This document shows positions 51,763 to 63,100 of a stretch of 64,000 nucleotides of DNA, piece by piece (within the stretch, counting starts at the first letter, position 1; each line of letters opens with the position of its first letter). The position numbers and the translations under genes were made by a program. The stretch is from Chitinophaga nivalis (GTDB lineage: Bacteria > Bacteroidota > Bacteroidia > Chitinophagales > Chitinophagaceae): NCBI RefSeq assembly GCF_025989125.1, contig NZ_JAPDNR010000001.1, forward strand, positions 5,010,087 to 5,074,086, read 5' to 3'. The notes under the pieces were generated by a model that made no database searches, had not been told where the DNA came from, and saw only the letters and a list, made by a program, of their open reading frames with translations.

Positions 51763-51908
51763 TTATGGGTACAACAATTAAGCTTCATACGCCGGCTTTT
51801 AAGAAAAAAAACTGCGTCTCTGTTCTCCTTGTTATCATTCACTTTTATCGTTATTTTTTTTATGCAGATGACCAACACGGAGCTCATCTACATTAAACCC
51901 CGGATACA

Positions 51909-52256
51909 TTATTCTCCCGTCACCCCTTGCCGCTCCAGCAATTCACTTCCCCAATCATTCAGTATCCATAGTGCTTTAACCAGCTGATCGCCCAATGGGG
52001 TTAACTCCCAGGAGACTTCCAGCGGCTTTTGTTTCAGCAGCTGTTTGGTAATAATACCCTGTTCTTCCAGTTCTTTCAGCTGTCGCGTCAGCACACGGCG
52101 ATTCACCGCTGCAATGAGATAGAAAAAATCGCTGGGTCTTCTGGCCCCCTGATGCAGATACCAGACAATCGGGATTTTCCATTTGCCACTGATGGTATTT
52201 ACCGCATGCTCCAACGGACATATTTTATTGGCCGTTACCCTGATTTTATTTTTCAT
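51909..52256 (-). CDS. HxlR-family transcriptional regulator
   Basis: 115 residues from the ATG at 52256; the frame is open to 52328 but the extra part lies in the divergent promoter. NKICPLEHAVNTISGKWKIPIVWYLHQGARRPSDFFYLIAAVNRRVLTRQLKELEEQGIITKQLL is standard HxlR, with the conserved cysteine before helix 1. It is divergent from the NTF2-like gene at 52347, and the 90-base gap holds the palindrome at 52271-52296, so it probably represses that gene and itself. Confidence 0.88.
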   Translation of the reverse strand: MKNKIRVTANKICPLEHAVNTISGKWKIPIVWYLHQGARRPSDFFYLIAAVNRRVLTRQLKELEEQGIITKQLLKQKPLEVSWELTPLGDQLVKALWILNDWGSELLERQGVTGE

Positions 52257-52270
52257 GATATCAAAATAAA

Positions 52271-52296
52271 AAGATGGGTCAAAAATGTCCCATCTT
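52271..52296. promoter_or_regulatory. Inverted repeat between HxlR and NTF2-like genes
   Basis: AAGATGGG at 52271-52278 and CCCATCTT at 52289-52296 are perfect complements with a 10-base centre. Located in a 90-base divergent gap, this is the likely HxlR operator. Its sequence differs from the sites at 25279, 32830 and 39180, fitting separate specificities. Confidence 0.55.
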
Positions 52297-52346
52297 GTTT
52301 TTGCAAGTCGCTGCCGCGAATTTAGCACTTCAAAAATAAATCACAC

Positions 52347-52703
52347 ATGCAACAAGCCATTATGCAACGCAATCAGCTATTCAACACCTATGTACAGGAA
52401 AAAAACAGTACCGGACTGGCAACACTGTACACAACAGACGCCACGCTCTTTCCGCCCAAACTGCCGGCTGTTACCGGCAATACCGCTATCGGTGATTTTT
52501 TCGCCGCTGTTTTCCAACAAGGTATCAGCAGTGGTACTTTCGCTTCGCAGCATATCACCATCACCGCCGACATCGCGGTTGAATCAGGCCGGTACGAACT
52601 TTTCGCCACGCCTGATCATTGTGTAGCAACCGGACATTATGTATATGTATGGAAAAATATCAACGACAACTGGTACATTCGTCAGGATATCTGGAATGAC
52701 TAA
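52347..52703 (+). CDS. NTF2-like (SnoaL/DUF4440-type) protein
   Basis: 118 residues. MQRNQLFNTYVQEKNSTGLATLYTTDATLFPPKLPAVTGNTAIGDFF is the usual start of the cone-shaped NTF2-like fold (a helix, the A-x-LYTxDA-x-L turn, then G-x-x-AI). The strands ITITADIAVESGRYEL, CVATGHYVYVWKNINDNWYIRQDIWN close it. There is no signal peptide. Members are ketosteroid-isomerase-like enzymes or ligand binders; no specific activity can be assigned. A 14-bp hairpin follows 15 bases after the stop. Confidence 0.85.
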   Translation: MQQAIMQRNQLFNTYVQEKNSTGLATLYTTDATLFPPKLPAVTGNTAIGDFFAAVFQQGISSGTFASQHITITADIAVESGRYELFATPDHCVATGHYVYVWKNINDNWYIRQDIWND

Positions 52704-52718
52704 AAAACAGGTTTATTT

Positions 52719-52751
52719 GGGAATAAGCCATACCGGTTATGGCTTATTCCC
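52719..52751 (+). terminator. Perfect 14-bp hairpin after the NTF2-like gene
   Basis: GGGAATAAGCCATA pairs exactly with TATGGCTTATTCCC around CCGGT. A preceding A-run and partial T-run after it fit a terminator. Confidence 0.8.
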
Positions 52752-53409
52752 TGTTTTCGTATAAACCAATATGGTCAATAGCTTCCCACTATACGAACTA
52801 AAACCGGATTCGCTGTCAGACAGACATTTTTTATCCCTCCATCATTTATTCGTTACTTTGAAAAAAACATTTATTTTCGTAGTCCTTCTCTGCAATATAT
52901 TTTTCCTCCTCACGCATGGCTAATGGTATTATTTTACCTAAAAAATCTGAGGCCTTTCCTTGTATTAAGGTGGATCATTCGTTTTAGTAAGGTAGTGGTA
53001 AGCATTTCTGGTAATATTGTATCAGTAAGCCACCATTTTCTCTATACATTACCCTTTTCATGATCAGGTATACAGGTACACCAATCCGCTTTATTATGAG
53101 CCCGGCAGCATAGGAGGTGGTAACAAAAATAATTTTGGTTTAATATTTTCTTGTACCGTTCCAAGTCAATATGTTATTCATATTTTTCGTTTATATTTAC
53201 GGCAGATCCGATACAAGCCACCAAGTTGTCTCGCCCGTTATCAGGAACCATTATACTAATGGCCACCTGTATCTATATTAACTGTACGTCAGGAAGATTA
53301 ACCCGTGAAAGCGCGTTTATGCGTAACCGATAGCGCATACAACCTATCCCCAGCCATAACCCTCCCGCCGTTACATCCATGAAATCCGGATTAAAACCAT
53401 GATGATACC
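52752..53409. other. Long AT-rich intergenic region before the protease gene
   Basis: 658 bases without a supported gene. A 60-codon frame at 53151-53333 has no motif and no suitable start. The sequence is clearly more AT-rich than the flanking genes and may contain the protease promoter with a long leader, or a remnant of a lost gene. I saw no long repeat or insertion-sequence end. Confidence 0.4.
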
Positions 53410-55590
53410 ATGAAATCAAAAATTCTACTCACCCTGTTCAGCATCACCCTGATGGCTGCACAAACTACCTTTGGACAGATTAGTACGGATGAACAACCGT
53501 ACAGCTTTACGCAGCCACAGGCCCTGGCTAAAAAAGCGGAGATCCCTGTCATTACCCTGCCTGCGCCAGATCTGAAAAAACTGGCCGCAGAAGATGCCGC
53601 AGAAGCCGCACAGGGTCAACCGCCGCGATTCGGACATCTTTACAAAGTAAACATCCGGCCGGACAATGCCGGTACCTGGACTGACCTCCCCAACGGCGAT
53701 CGGCTCTGGCAACTGAAAATCAACAGTACCAATGCTAAATCCATCAACCTGTTGTATGATCAGTTCCGGTTACCTGCCGGCGGTAAATTATTCCTGTACA
53801 ATGAGGAATCCCGACAAGCTATCGGCGCCTTTACCGAAAGGAATAACAAAGGCGTTAACAATGCCGTAGCCGGCTTTGCTACGGGGTTGATTTATGGCAG
53901 CACCCTTACGCTGGAATACATCGAACCTGCCGCCGTAAAAGGACAAAGCATTATTTCCATTTCCTATGTAGTACAAGGTTACCGCTACATTAAACTACCC
54001 GGCGACAAAACCGGATTCGGTACATCCGGTAGTTGTAATGTAAACGTGAATTGCCCGGAAGGCGCTGCGTGGCAACAGGAAAAAAATGCCGTTGCCCTCA
54101 TCCTCGTAAATGGTAATCGCTGGTGTACCGGTTCCCTGGTGAACAACACCGCCGCCAACCAGATCCCCTATTTGCTGACAGCCAACCACTGCCTCAGCGG
54201 CCTGGATGCTGTGAATAATCCCAATGCAGCACACTGGTCTTTTTACTGGCATTACGAAAGTCCGGGTTGTACAAATAGCGGCGAACCGGCTATTCTCTCT
54301 ACTTCCGGCGCAACCCTGGTAGCCAACAATGCCGCCAGCGATGTGGCCTTGTTCCGGCTGACAGAAGACCCGGTGAACAAAACCGGCGTTACGCCGTATT
54401 ACCTGGGCTGGGATCGTAGCGGCAACAGCGCCGCCGGCGTTGGTATCCATCACCCGGCCGGAGATGTCAAAAAAATATCTGCCTATACGCAGATCAGCGC
54501 TACAGCCTACGGAAGTACCGGCGGTAACCAGGACCACTGGCGGGTTATCTGGGATCAGACCCAAACCAACCGGGGTATTACAGAAGGCGGTTCTTCCGGT
54601 TCTCCGCTGATCAACAATCAACGCAGAGTAATCGGACAACTGCACGGCGGACAGTCTGCCTGTAACAATCAAAACGGCGCCGACTGGTACGGTCGCTTTA
54701 GCCTCTCCTGGGGTAACTCCACCGATAACAGGAGAAGATTATCCGACTGGCTCGATCCTGCCGGCACCGGTGCGCAAACGCTGGATGGCATTACCTCCTG
54801 CGGTACGAAAGGTATCCTGTACGGACCCAACAAATTATGTGGTACCGGCACTTACTCCATCGGCGGTACTCCTGCAAGTTCCACCATCACCTGGTCAGTA
54901 ACGGGTCCTTACAAAATCAATGGTGCGACTACCGGCGCCAGCGTCTCTGTCAGCAGCACAGGCTCCGGCACGGGCACCATCCGGGCCATCGTTACCCGTC
55001 CCTGCGGATTAGTAGATACCATTGAGAGAACTATTTCCAGCACCCTCGCTGCACCTACCGGTATCAGCGGCCTCGATCCGGATCATCCGCTTTGCATCAA
55101 CAGCACCTATTACTTCGCTGCCAATAGTGTGGATGGCGCTACCAGCTATACCTGGTCTACTTCCGGCACCATCACCAGCGGCCAGGGTAGTAATGATGTG
55201 AATGTGCGCACCGGTAACAGAGCAGGTCCATTTATGATAGGCGTATATGCCAGCAATGCCTGTGGCGATTCTGATCCTTTATTCCTGGATGGCATCGTGA
55301 GTACCTGCAGAGGCGGCGAAGATCCGGTGTTTATCGTATATCCGAACCCGGTAGATAACCAGGTAACCATTTCCCGCAACCAGGAAGCCTTTGACAGCAA
55401 ATCAGCGGACAATAGTATTGTTACCATCTCCCTGCTGAGTGAAAGGGGCGTATTGGTGAGAGCCGGTAAAATTACGCCGGAAACACCAGTGGTACAACTG
55501 GATACCCAACGGTTACCGGAAGGCACCTATTATCTCCATCTGTCTAATGGCAAAAAAATAACCAAACAACAGATTGTTGTACGGCACTAA
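53410..55590 (+). CDS. T9SS-secreted trypsin-like serine endopeptidase (lysyl-endopeptidase type)
   Basis: 726 residues. Signal peptide 1-22 (TTFGQ). A propeptide-like region runs to about 205 (FGHLYKVNIRPDNAGTWTDLPNGDRLWQL). The S1 protease domain is about 210-465: H260 in LLTANHCLSG, D311 in NNAASDVALFRL and S396 in EGGSSGSPLINN form the triad. Several cysteine pairs (SCNVNVNC, WCTG, SPGCTN, SACNNQ) match the lysyl endopeptidase and T9SS protease layout. Two Ig/PKD-like beta domains follow (about 475-555 and 560-635). Residues about 640-726 are a T9SS sorting domain (VYPNPVDNQVTIS at the start, GKKITKQQIVVRH at the end). It should be secreted and processed to digest external proteins. Ended by a bidirectional hairpin. 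Confidence 0.9.
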   Translation: MKSKILLTLFSITLMAAQTTFGQISTDEQPYSFTQPQALAKKAEIPVITLPAPDLKKLAAEDAAEAAQGQPPRFGHLYKVNIRPDNAGTWTDLPNGDRLWQLKINSTNAKSINLLYDQFRLPAGGKLFLYNEESRQAIGAFTERNNKGVNNAVAGFATGLIYGSTLTLEYIEPAAVKGQSIISISYVVQGYRYIKLPGDKTGFGTSGSCNVNVNCPEGAAWQQEKNAVALILVNGNRWCTGSLVNNTAANQIPYLLTANHCLSGLDAVNNPNAAHWSFYWHYESPGCTNSGEPAILSTSGATLVANNAASDVALFRLTEDPVNKTGVTPYYLGWDRSGNSAAGVGIHHPAGDVKKISAYTQISATAYGSTGGNQDHWRVIWDQTQTNRGITEGGSSGSPLINNQRRVIGQLHGGQSACNNQNGADWYGRFSLSWGNSTDNRRRLSDWLDPAGTGAQTLDGITSCGTKGILYGPNKLCGTGTYSIGGTPASSTITWSVTGPYKINGATTGASVSVSSTGSGTGTIRAIVTRPCGLVDTIERTISSTLAAPTGISGLDPDHPLCINSTYYFAANSVDGATSYTWSTSGTITSGQGSNDVNVRTGNRAGPFMIGVYASNACGDSDPLFLDGIVSTCRGGEDPVFIVYPNPVDNQVTISRNQEAFDSKSADNSIVTISLLSERGVLVRAGKITPETPVVQLDTQRLPEGTYYLHLSNGKKITKQQIVVRH

Positions 55591-55605
55591 TGCTATTATC
55601 ACTAT

Positions 55606-55650
55606 AAAAAAGCGCCCCGCTGGATTTGTAATCCGGCGGGGCGCTTTTTT
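55606..55650. terminator. Bidirectional GC-rich hairpin terminator
   Basis: AAAAAAGCGCCCCGCTGGAT pairs with ATCCGGCGGGGCGCTTTTTT (one G-T wobble) around TTGTA, with A/T-runs on both sides. It ends both the protease gene and the convergent pentapeptide-repeat gene (stop 55660). Confidence 0.9.
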
Positions 55651-55659
55651 TACCATCAT

Positions 55660-56217
55660 TTATATCACCCGAATACGATGTCTTGTTAGTAATCCCGGCA
55701 GACCCACTGCTGAAAAACAGGCATCTTTCAGGGTGTTGGCTTCCGGATCTATTTCATAACTATAGGCTGTGGCCAGGTTGGCCCCGGTGAGGTTGGTCTG
55801 ATCAAACACCGCCCGCGACAGGTCTGTCTGATCAAAGACCGCCTTTTTCAAATCGGTCTGGATAAAATTAACTTCCTTCAGCGAGGAATGGGTAAAAACG
55901 GTTTGTGGCATTTTCTTCCGTTCAAAAGAAGTAAAATCCAACACACAGGTCTCAAATGTTACACTGAATAAAAAATCCTGGCATTCACTGAAATTTACCC
56001 CCAGCAGTTTACAATGCCGGAAGACGGCATTATTCAACGTCGTTCCCTTCAGCTTTACCATAGACAGGTTACAGTGTTCAAAGGTACAGTCCAGGAATCG
56101 GCACGTGGCAAAATCACTGTCGGAAAAATCACATCCCTTAAAAATACAGCTTTCAAATTCCTGCTCCCGGATGCTGATACCCGTATACACTTTTCCGGCT
56201 ACTGTCTGATCGTACAT
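55660..56217 (-). CDS. Pentapeptide-repeat protein (Qnr/McbG-like)
   Basis: 185 residues from the ATG at 56217; a TTG at 56277 would give 205. From about residue 15 nearly the whole chain follows the A(D/N)LxF pentapeptide pattern: FESCIFKGCDFSDSDFATC, FLDCTFEHCNLSMVKL, and VFDQTDLSRAVFDQTNLTGANL, with a short break near the middle (ERKKMPQ). It should form a right-handed quadrilateral beta-helix. The non-repeat C-terminus (YEIDPEANTLKDACFSAVGLPGLL, then HRIRVI) resembles the dimer end of Qnr-type DNA-gyrase-protecting proteins. The break in the helix and the length are also Qnr-like. A quinolone or gyrase-poison protective role is possible but not shown. Confidence 0.85.
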   Translation of the reverse strand: MYDQTVAGKVYTGISIREQEFESCIFKGCDFSDSDFATCRFLDCTFEHCNLSMVKLKGTTLNNAVFRHCKLLGVNFSECQDFLFSVTFETCVLDFTSFERKKMPQTVFTHSSLKEVNFIQTDLKKAVFDQTDLSRAVFDQTNLTGANLATAYSYEIDPEANTLKDACFSAVGLPGLLTRHRIRVI

Positions 56218-56503
56218 ATGCGCATAGATTAATTCAGGTAGATGATGACCGGATATTTTCCCGTCAACCCTTGACAAATTTAAAAGAAATAGCGATCTTA
56301 GGTACGGTTATTCCACTAACATGATAAAATGTAGCCGGATACAGCGGTTATGTGAAATGATTCGTTACTTCACCTGATTACTGCGTGCCACGATTTTCAT
56401 GCATCCGATAAAACAGTAACCATATCTGATAGTGATAACAAGGCAGATAGCAGCCTGCCCCTTACTTGTTTACCTGGCAACTATACCCATCACCTACAAA
56501 AAA

Positions 56504-57088
56504 ATGCAGATGAGAAAAACCGTATTATTCATGCATACGTCCCTGGATAATTTTGTGGCAGGTCCTCAGGGAGAAATGAATTGGATTAATGCCAACGATG
56601 AAATCTTTACCTATGCCAGTCAAAGTACCCGCGCAGCAGATACAGCACTCTACGGCCGCAAAACCTATGAGATGATGGAAAGCTACTGGCCGACAGCCGC
56701 CGATCAGCCCAACCCTTCTGCACATGACCTGGAACATGCCGAATGGTACAACCGGGTAACAAAAGTGGTTATTTCCACTACCCTGCAGGGATCCGAAAAA
56801 CCACGGACCATTATCTTTAGTGAGCGGATAGCTGAACAGGTGCAGGCCTTGAAAGCAACAGCCGGAAAAGATATCCTGATTTTCGGCAGCCCCAGTACGG
56901 TACATTTCCTCATGCAGGAAAACCTGATTGATGAATTCTGGCTGTTTGTAAATCCCATTGTGCTGGGCAAAGGCATTCCTTTGTTCAAAGGTCTTACGCA
57001 TACCATCAAACTGGATCTTATCAAGAGAATTGCTTTCGACTCCGGCGTGGTATGTCTTCATTATAAAAACAACCGGGAAACCGTCTGA
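56504..57088 (+). CDS. RibD C-terminal/dihydrofolate-reductase-fold reductase
   Basis: 194 residues from the ATG at 56504 (another at 56510); the frame is open from a GTG at 56432 but that extension is not part of the fold. RKTVLFMHTSLDNFVAGPQGEMNWIN is the first strand and substrate loop. TALYGRKTYEMMESYWP, TKVVISTTLQGSE, and AGKDILIFGSPSTVHFLMQENLIDEFWLFVNPIVLGKGIPLFKG follow as in the YyaP/YwjB group. It is predicted to be an NADPH-dependent reductase of unknown substrate; these proteins are distinct from true folate-reducing DHFR. Single gene, ended by a perfect hairpin shared with the NRPS gene. Confidence 0.87.
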   Translation: MQMRKTVLFMHTSLDNFVAGPQGEMNWINANDEIFTYASQSTRAADTALYGRKTYEMMESYWPTAADQPNPSAHDLEHAEWYNRVTKVVISTTLQGSEKPRTIIFSERIAEQVQALKATAGKDILIFGSPSTVHFLMQENLIDEFWLFVNPIVLGKGIPLFKGLTHTIKLDLIKRIAFDSGVVCLHYKNNRETV

Positions 57089-57109
57089 CCGGCTCCCATA
57101 GCTTATTTT

Positions 57110-57147
57110 AAAAAGGCAGGTATCTTATGTAGATACCTGCCTTTTTT
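57110..57147. terminator. Perfect hairpin between the reductase and NRPS genes
   Basis: AAAAAGGCAGGTATCT at 57110-57125 pairs with AGATACCTGCCTTTTT around TATGT, with A- and T-runs on either side. It can end transcription from both directions. Confidence 0.85.
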
Positions 57148-57163
57148 CCTGTGTTATTATCTG

Positions 57164-60100
57164 CTACACTGATCTGAGCATGACGGATAACAATACGTCC
57201 ACATCTTCCAGTATATTGGCATGACTCTTATCATATACCTTCACTACTTTCAGCTGTTGTAAGCCATCCACTACATATTCCACATTATTAAACGGCAACT
57301 GCAATACATAGTTATTCAGCAATGCGGCCTTTTCACCCTGCCATCTCTCATCCGGTAACATCGCTTTAAACAATACGACGCTGGTATAACGGAGACTGTC
57401 GGAGATCAATTGTTTACCCAGCTGATAGTCTATCTCCATCAGTGTTTTCAGGTTATTTACGTCTTCCCGGATAGCGGCTTCCCTGTTCAGCAATTTGCTG
57501 AGTTCTTCATCCAGTCCTGCTTTCAGCGACAACAACCGGGTGTCGCCATCATTCAGGATGGTATCGAGCAGGTATACCGTTATATTTTTCACGCCCCTGG
57601 CTTCCAGCAGCACCGCTATTTCCATAGCCAGCTGTCCGCCCAGCGACCAACCCAACAGATGATAGGCGGCGTCTTCGCGGGGTGGCTGCACTTCATCGAT
57701 GCAGGCCAGGTAGTAGGCCGCCAACCGGTTCAGGTCAGCGATCTTGTCGGCATGATGCAGGTTGTAGGAGTCGATACCATAGCAGCAATAGTCTGATTGC
57801 AGGCTTTCTGCCAGCCCGGTATACACCTCACATCCGCTGCCACCGGGATGGATCATAAACATATTTTCCTGGTCTGTTGTCTTATTCAGTTTTACCACCA
57901 GCTTGCCTTTATATTCCCCTTTGCTGATGTGGGCAGCTAATGGCCGGATAGCCTTGTGCATAAAGACGTCTGCTATTTTAATGCTGGTTTGCAGCTGTTG
58001 ATTTATTTTTCTTACCAGCTGAATAGCCAGGATACTACTGCCTCCCAGGCGGAAGAAATCATCTTCCACACTGATCTGCTCAGCCGGTATACCCAATACG
58101 TCTTCGAACACTTTACATAGCCGCAGCTCTGTTTCGTTTTCAGGCGCCAGGTAGGTATGCTTCGCCGTAAACACCGGTTCCGGCAGCAAACGGCGGTCAA
58201 TTTTCCCGTTGGTATTTAATGCCAGCACGGGTTGATACACCAATACCGCCGGCACCATATAATCCGGCAGGTGCTCACCCAGGTAGTGCAGCAAGGCCTG
58301 TTCATCCGGTTGTGCCTCTGCAGCATAATAACCCGCCAGGTATTTGCCGGTACCGGCAGCCTGTTCTTTCGCTACTACAATGGCTTGTTTGATACCTGGA
58401 TAAGCCAGCAGGCGGGTTTCAATTTCGCCCGGTTCAATGCGGTAGCCGCGGATCTTCACCTGGAAATCATTCCGGCTGATATATTCAATGTTACCATCTC
58501 CCAGGTATTTTACCAGGTCGCCGGTTTTGTATAACCTGTTGTTGCCGGCATGTTGTTTTCCGGCCGCAGAGAGGAATGGATGGGCAATAAAACGTTGTTC
58601 GGTCAGGGCCGGCTGATGCAGGTATCCGCGTGCTACGCCGGCGCCGCCCAGGTACAGCTCTCCTATTGCCCCCACAGGTACCGGATGCAGGTAGCGATCC
58701 AGTACGTAAGCGGTAGTATTCGCAATCGGACGACCAATGGCAATGGTGCCGGATGCCGTCACCAGCTGGTGATTGCACAGGAACGAGGTGGCATAGGTGG
58801 TACACTCCGTAGGCCCGTATACGTGCGTCAGCTGTATGGCAGGATGTTGTTCCAGGAAGCGCGTTACATGCTGCAGGGATACCTGTTCTCCACCAAACAG
58901 TATCTGTCGTACCTGTTGCAGACCGTCCGGCGCCTCTTCTGTCAGGGCATTAAATAATGCGGTCGTCACAAAGAATACCGATACCTGGTGGGCATGCATC
59001 AATGCATTCAACCGGTTCATATCGAGTAAGGCCTCTTTCACCGGAATCACCAGGGTAGCTCCATTTAACAAGGCGCCGAAAATATCAAACACTGATCCGT
59101 CAAACGAGAAATTAGACAAACTCAATAGGGTATCGGAAGTGTCTATTGTTACATAGTCTGTACCCTTCACCAGCCGCGCTACACTGTGGTGTTCCACCAT
59201 CACGCCTTTTGGCTGCCCGGTAGTACCACTGGTATAAATCACGTACGCCAGGTGATGTGCAGCACAGGTGCTCGCTACGTTGGTACGCGGATAAGCAGCC
59301 GACAGGATATGTTGCCACAGCCTTTCATCCAGGCAGGCTACCGGCAGGTTCACTTCCTGCATACAGGTTGCCAGCACAGGTGCTGCAATAGTATCTGTCA
59401 ATACCACTTTGGCGCCGGTATCGGCCAGGATATAGGTCACCCGGTCTTCCGGATAGGCCGTATCCACCGGCACATAAGCGCCACCGGATTTCAGGATGGC
59501 CAGGATAGTGATCAGCATATCGGCAGATCTCTCCATGTAGAGCGCTACCCGGTCATCCGGTTGGATATGATAGGTTGCCTGCAGATAAGCTGCCAGCTGA
59601 TTGGCCCTTTCATTCAGCTCCCGGTAGGTGAAGGATTGTCCTTCATATACGACGGCCGGTTGATCCGGCGTAGCGGCTACCTGCGCTTCAAACAGCTGTG
59701 GGATAGTTTGTTCGGAAGGATAGGATTGTACCGTATCATTCCATTGATGTATCATTTTGGTAAACAGCGGCTGATCCAGGTAATGCAGATCGGCCACGGT
59801 ACGGTGATGCTGCCGGCTGGATTTGAGTGCCGCCAGCTGACTGAGGATGGTTTTAAAGGTGGCAATAAAGGACCGGATAGTAGCCGCTTCAAACAAGGCA
59901 GTGGCATAATTGAATACGCCTTTTATCACCTCTCCGCTGTCGTCCAGTGTGGTGGTAAGATCGAACTTAGCTACCGGCCCGCTGTTGCTGCGTTGATACG
60001 CTTCAAACAACTGCGGCACCGGCGCAACGGCCTGGCCGAAATGCTGTACGCTGAACATCACCTGGAACAACGGATGACGGGAAGTATCCGGCACAGGCTC

Positions 60101-63100
60101 CAGTTCACTCACCAGTTTTTCAAATGGCAAATCCTGGTGCAGCTGTGCTTCCACCACGGAATGTCCTACCTGGCGGATGAAATCCACCAGCGACACGGCC
60201 GGATCGATTTGCTCCCGCAACACCAATGAATTCACAAAGAACCCGATCAGGTCCGTGATTTCCCGGTGATGACGGTTCGCCACCGGACTACCCACGATAA
60301 TATCCGACTGATTGCTATAGCTACGTAACAGCAGGTAGTAACCACTCAGCAATAAGCTGAACATACTTACTTCCAGGTCTTTGGCCACCGCCCTCAGCTC
60401 TTCACTCAGCTTACGGGTCAGTTCAAAGGAGAGGTCTGCTCCGGCATAGCTCACCCGGGCTGGTCTTACCTTATCTACCGGCAAATGCAGTTGTTCATAA
60501 CCGGTTAGTTTATTTTTCCAGTAAGATAATTGTTTGTCCAGCACCACGCCACTCAGGAAATTCCTTTGCCAGCGCGCAAAATCTTTATACTGAATCTTCA
60601 ACGCGGGTAAAGTGGCCGGTTGTGTGGCAATGCCTTCTCCCGATAAGCGGGCTTCATAATAGGCATAATAATGATGCAGCTCCCGTAACAGGATGTCAGC
60701 AGACCAGCCATCAAAAGCAATATGATGTAAAACGATACTCAGGTAACGTTCTGCTGCCCGTTGTTTTTTATGCCGCGTATACAGTTTTACCTGCACCGGA
60801 AATTCTTCTTCCAGCCGGAACACGTGCCCTACCGATGTTTGCAGCGCTTCCGCCAGTCCTTTGGCGGAAAATACATCCAGCATTTCCACCGGTAAAGGCG
60901 TTACACGGTCATCGATCACCAGCTGATAACCATTACCATCAGCCGAAGTTTTGATCAGACTCCGGAGTACTTCATGCCGGTGTACCACCGCTCTCACGGC
61001 CAGCAGCAGGCTGTCTGCATTAACAGCCGGCATCAGTTTGAGGACGATCGGCACATTGTAGGCATTACTACCACCTTCATAAGCTTCAATAAACCACAGG
61101 CGTTCCTGGGCAAAAGATAACCACTGTAATTCCGGATGGGATACTTCCACCGGCAGCATGTTTACTTCTTCTGCAGCGCCGGTATGCAGCTGTGCCGCAA
61201 TATTCCGGATGGTTCTGCCGGCAAAGATGGCCGGCACCCGGATCTGGCTGTCCAGCTGTTTATTAATCAGGCTTACCAGGCGGATGGCCAGGATGCTGCT
61301 ACCTCCCAACCGGAAGAAATCATCTTCCACGCCGATCTGCGCTACAGGTACGCCCAGTACTTCTCCATAGATTTCACATAAGCGTGTTTCGGTGTCATTC
61401 TGCGGCGCCAGATACCGGCCATCGGCTGTCAGCACCGGTTCCGGTAAGGCCCGGCGGTCTACTTTGCCATTGGCATTCAATGGTAATTCCGGCAGATGCA
61501 CCAATACCGCTGGTATCATATAATCCGGCAGATAACCACCCAGATAAGCCAGTAATTCCTGCTGGGGTATCGCTGCCGCCGCCGCATAATAACCGGCCAG
61601 GTATTTACCGCCGCCGTTACTGCGTTCTTTCGCCAGTACAATGGCCTGTTTCACACCCGGACAAGCAGACAACCGGCTTTCAATTTCACCCAGTTCAATG
61701 CGGAAGCCGCGGATCTTCACCTGGAAATCATTACGGCCCACATATTCAATATTGCCATCTGCGAGATAACGCACGAGGTCACCTGTTTTATACAGGCGGT
61801 CATTCGTGTGATGTTGTATATCTTCCGCAGTACGGAATGGATTTGCTATAAACCGCTGTGCTGTAAGGGCCGGCTGATACAGGTATCCGCGTGCCACACC
61901 GGCGCCGCCCAGATACAGTTCTCCGATCGCACCTGCCGGCAGCGGATGCAGCTGACTGTCCAGTACATAAGCCGTTGTATTGGCAATGGGGCGGCCAATG
62001 GCAATGGTACCCGATGCGGCTACCATCTGACCGTTACACTGGAAAGCCGTTGCATAGGTGGTACATTCCGTAGGCCCATACATATGTGTCAGCTGTACCG
62101 CCGGATAAGCAGCCAGGAAACGGGTAACATGCTGCAACGACACCTGCTCTCCACCGAATAAAATCTGCCGCACCTGTTTCAATCCGGATGGCGCTTCTTC
62201 TACCAGCGTATTGAACAAGGCGGTCGTAATAAAGAATACGGTAACCCCGCCGGCATACAGCAACTGATCCAGTTTGCTGATGTCGAGCATCACTTCTTTT
62301 TCCGGGATGATGAAAGTAGCGCCATTCAGCAAAGCACCAAAAATATCAAACACCGATGCATCGAACGAGAAGCTGGACATACTCAACAGCTTATCCTCCG
62401 GCGTGATCGTGATATAGTCCGTATTTTTCACGAGGCGGTTTACACTGCGATGTGCTACCATTACACCTTTCGGCTGACCGGTAGTACCGCTGGTATAAAT
62501 CACATAGGCAAGATGATGTGCCTCACAGGCGGTAGCCGGATTCGTTTTCGGATAGGCGTTGGTGATAGTAATGTGCCAGGCTGTGGTGTCTACATTATCA
62601 ATAATCACGGCGCTATCAGCTGTCAGTGCTTGCAGTGCGGCTGCATAACTATTGCCCGTCAGTACTACCCGGGTCCGCGTATCAGCAATGATATAGGCGA
62701 TTCTGTCTTCCGGCCAGGAAGTATCCAGTGGTACATAAGCTCCACCAGCTTTGAGCACGGCCAGAATGCTAATCAGCATACCGGCAGATTTATCCAGGTA
62801 GATGCCCACCAGGTCATCCGGTCTGATATCATAGGTAGCTTTCAGGTAGGCTGCCAGCTGGTTCACGCTTTCATTCAGTTCGCGGTAAGTCAGCTGTTGT
62901 TCTTCCCCTATCAGCGCAATCTTGTCGGGCGTTGCGGCTACCTGTGCTTCAAACAGCTGTACAATGGTTTGGTCTGCCGGGTAGGTCGCAGCTGTATCAT
63001 TCCATTCGTGTACTATTTTATGTAACTGCTGCGGATGCAGGTACTGCAGGTCACCGATCCGGCAGGCCGCGCCACTGCGTTTCAGCGTAGCAAGCGTGCT

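Noticed and set aside
53151..53333. 60-codon plus-strand frame before the protease gene
   Set aside because: Lies in AT-rich non-coding sequence, no motif and no conserved start context.
59186..60229. 347-codon plus-strand open frame inside the NRPS gene
   Set aside because: Antisense shadow of the condensation and adenylation domains; it contains no motif of its own.
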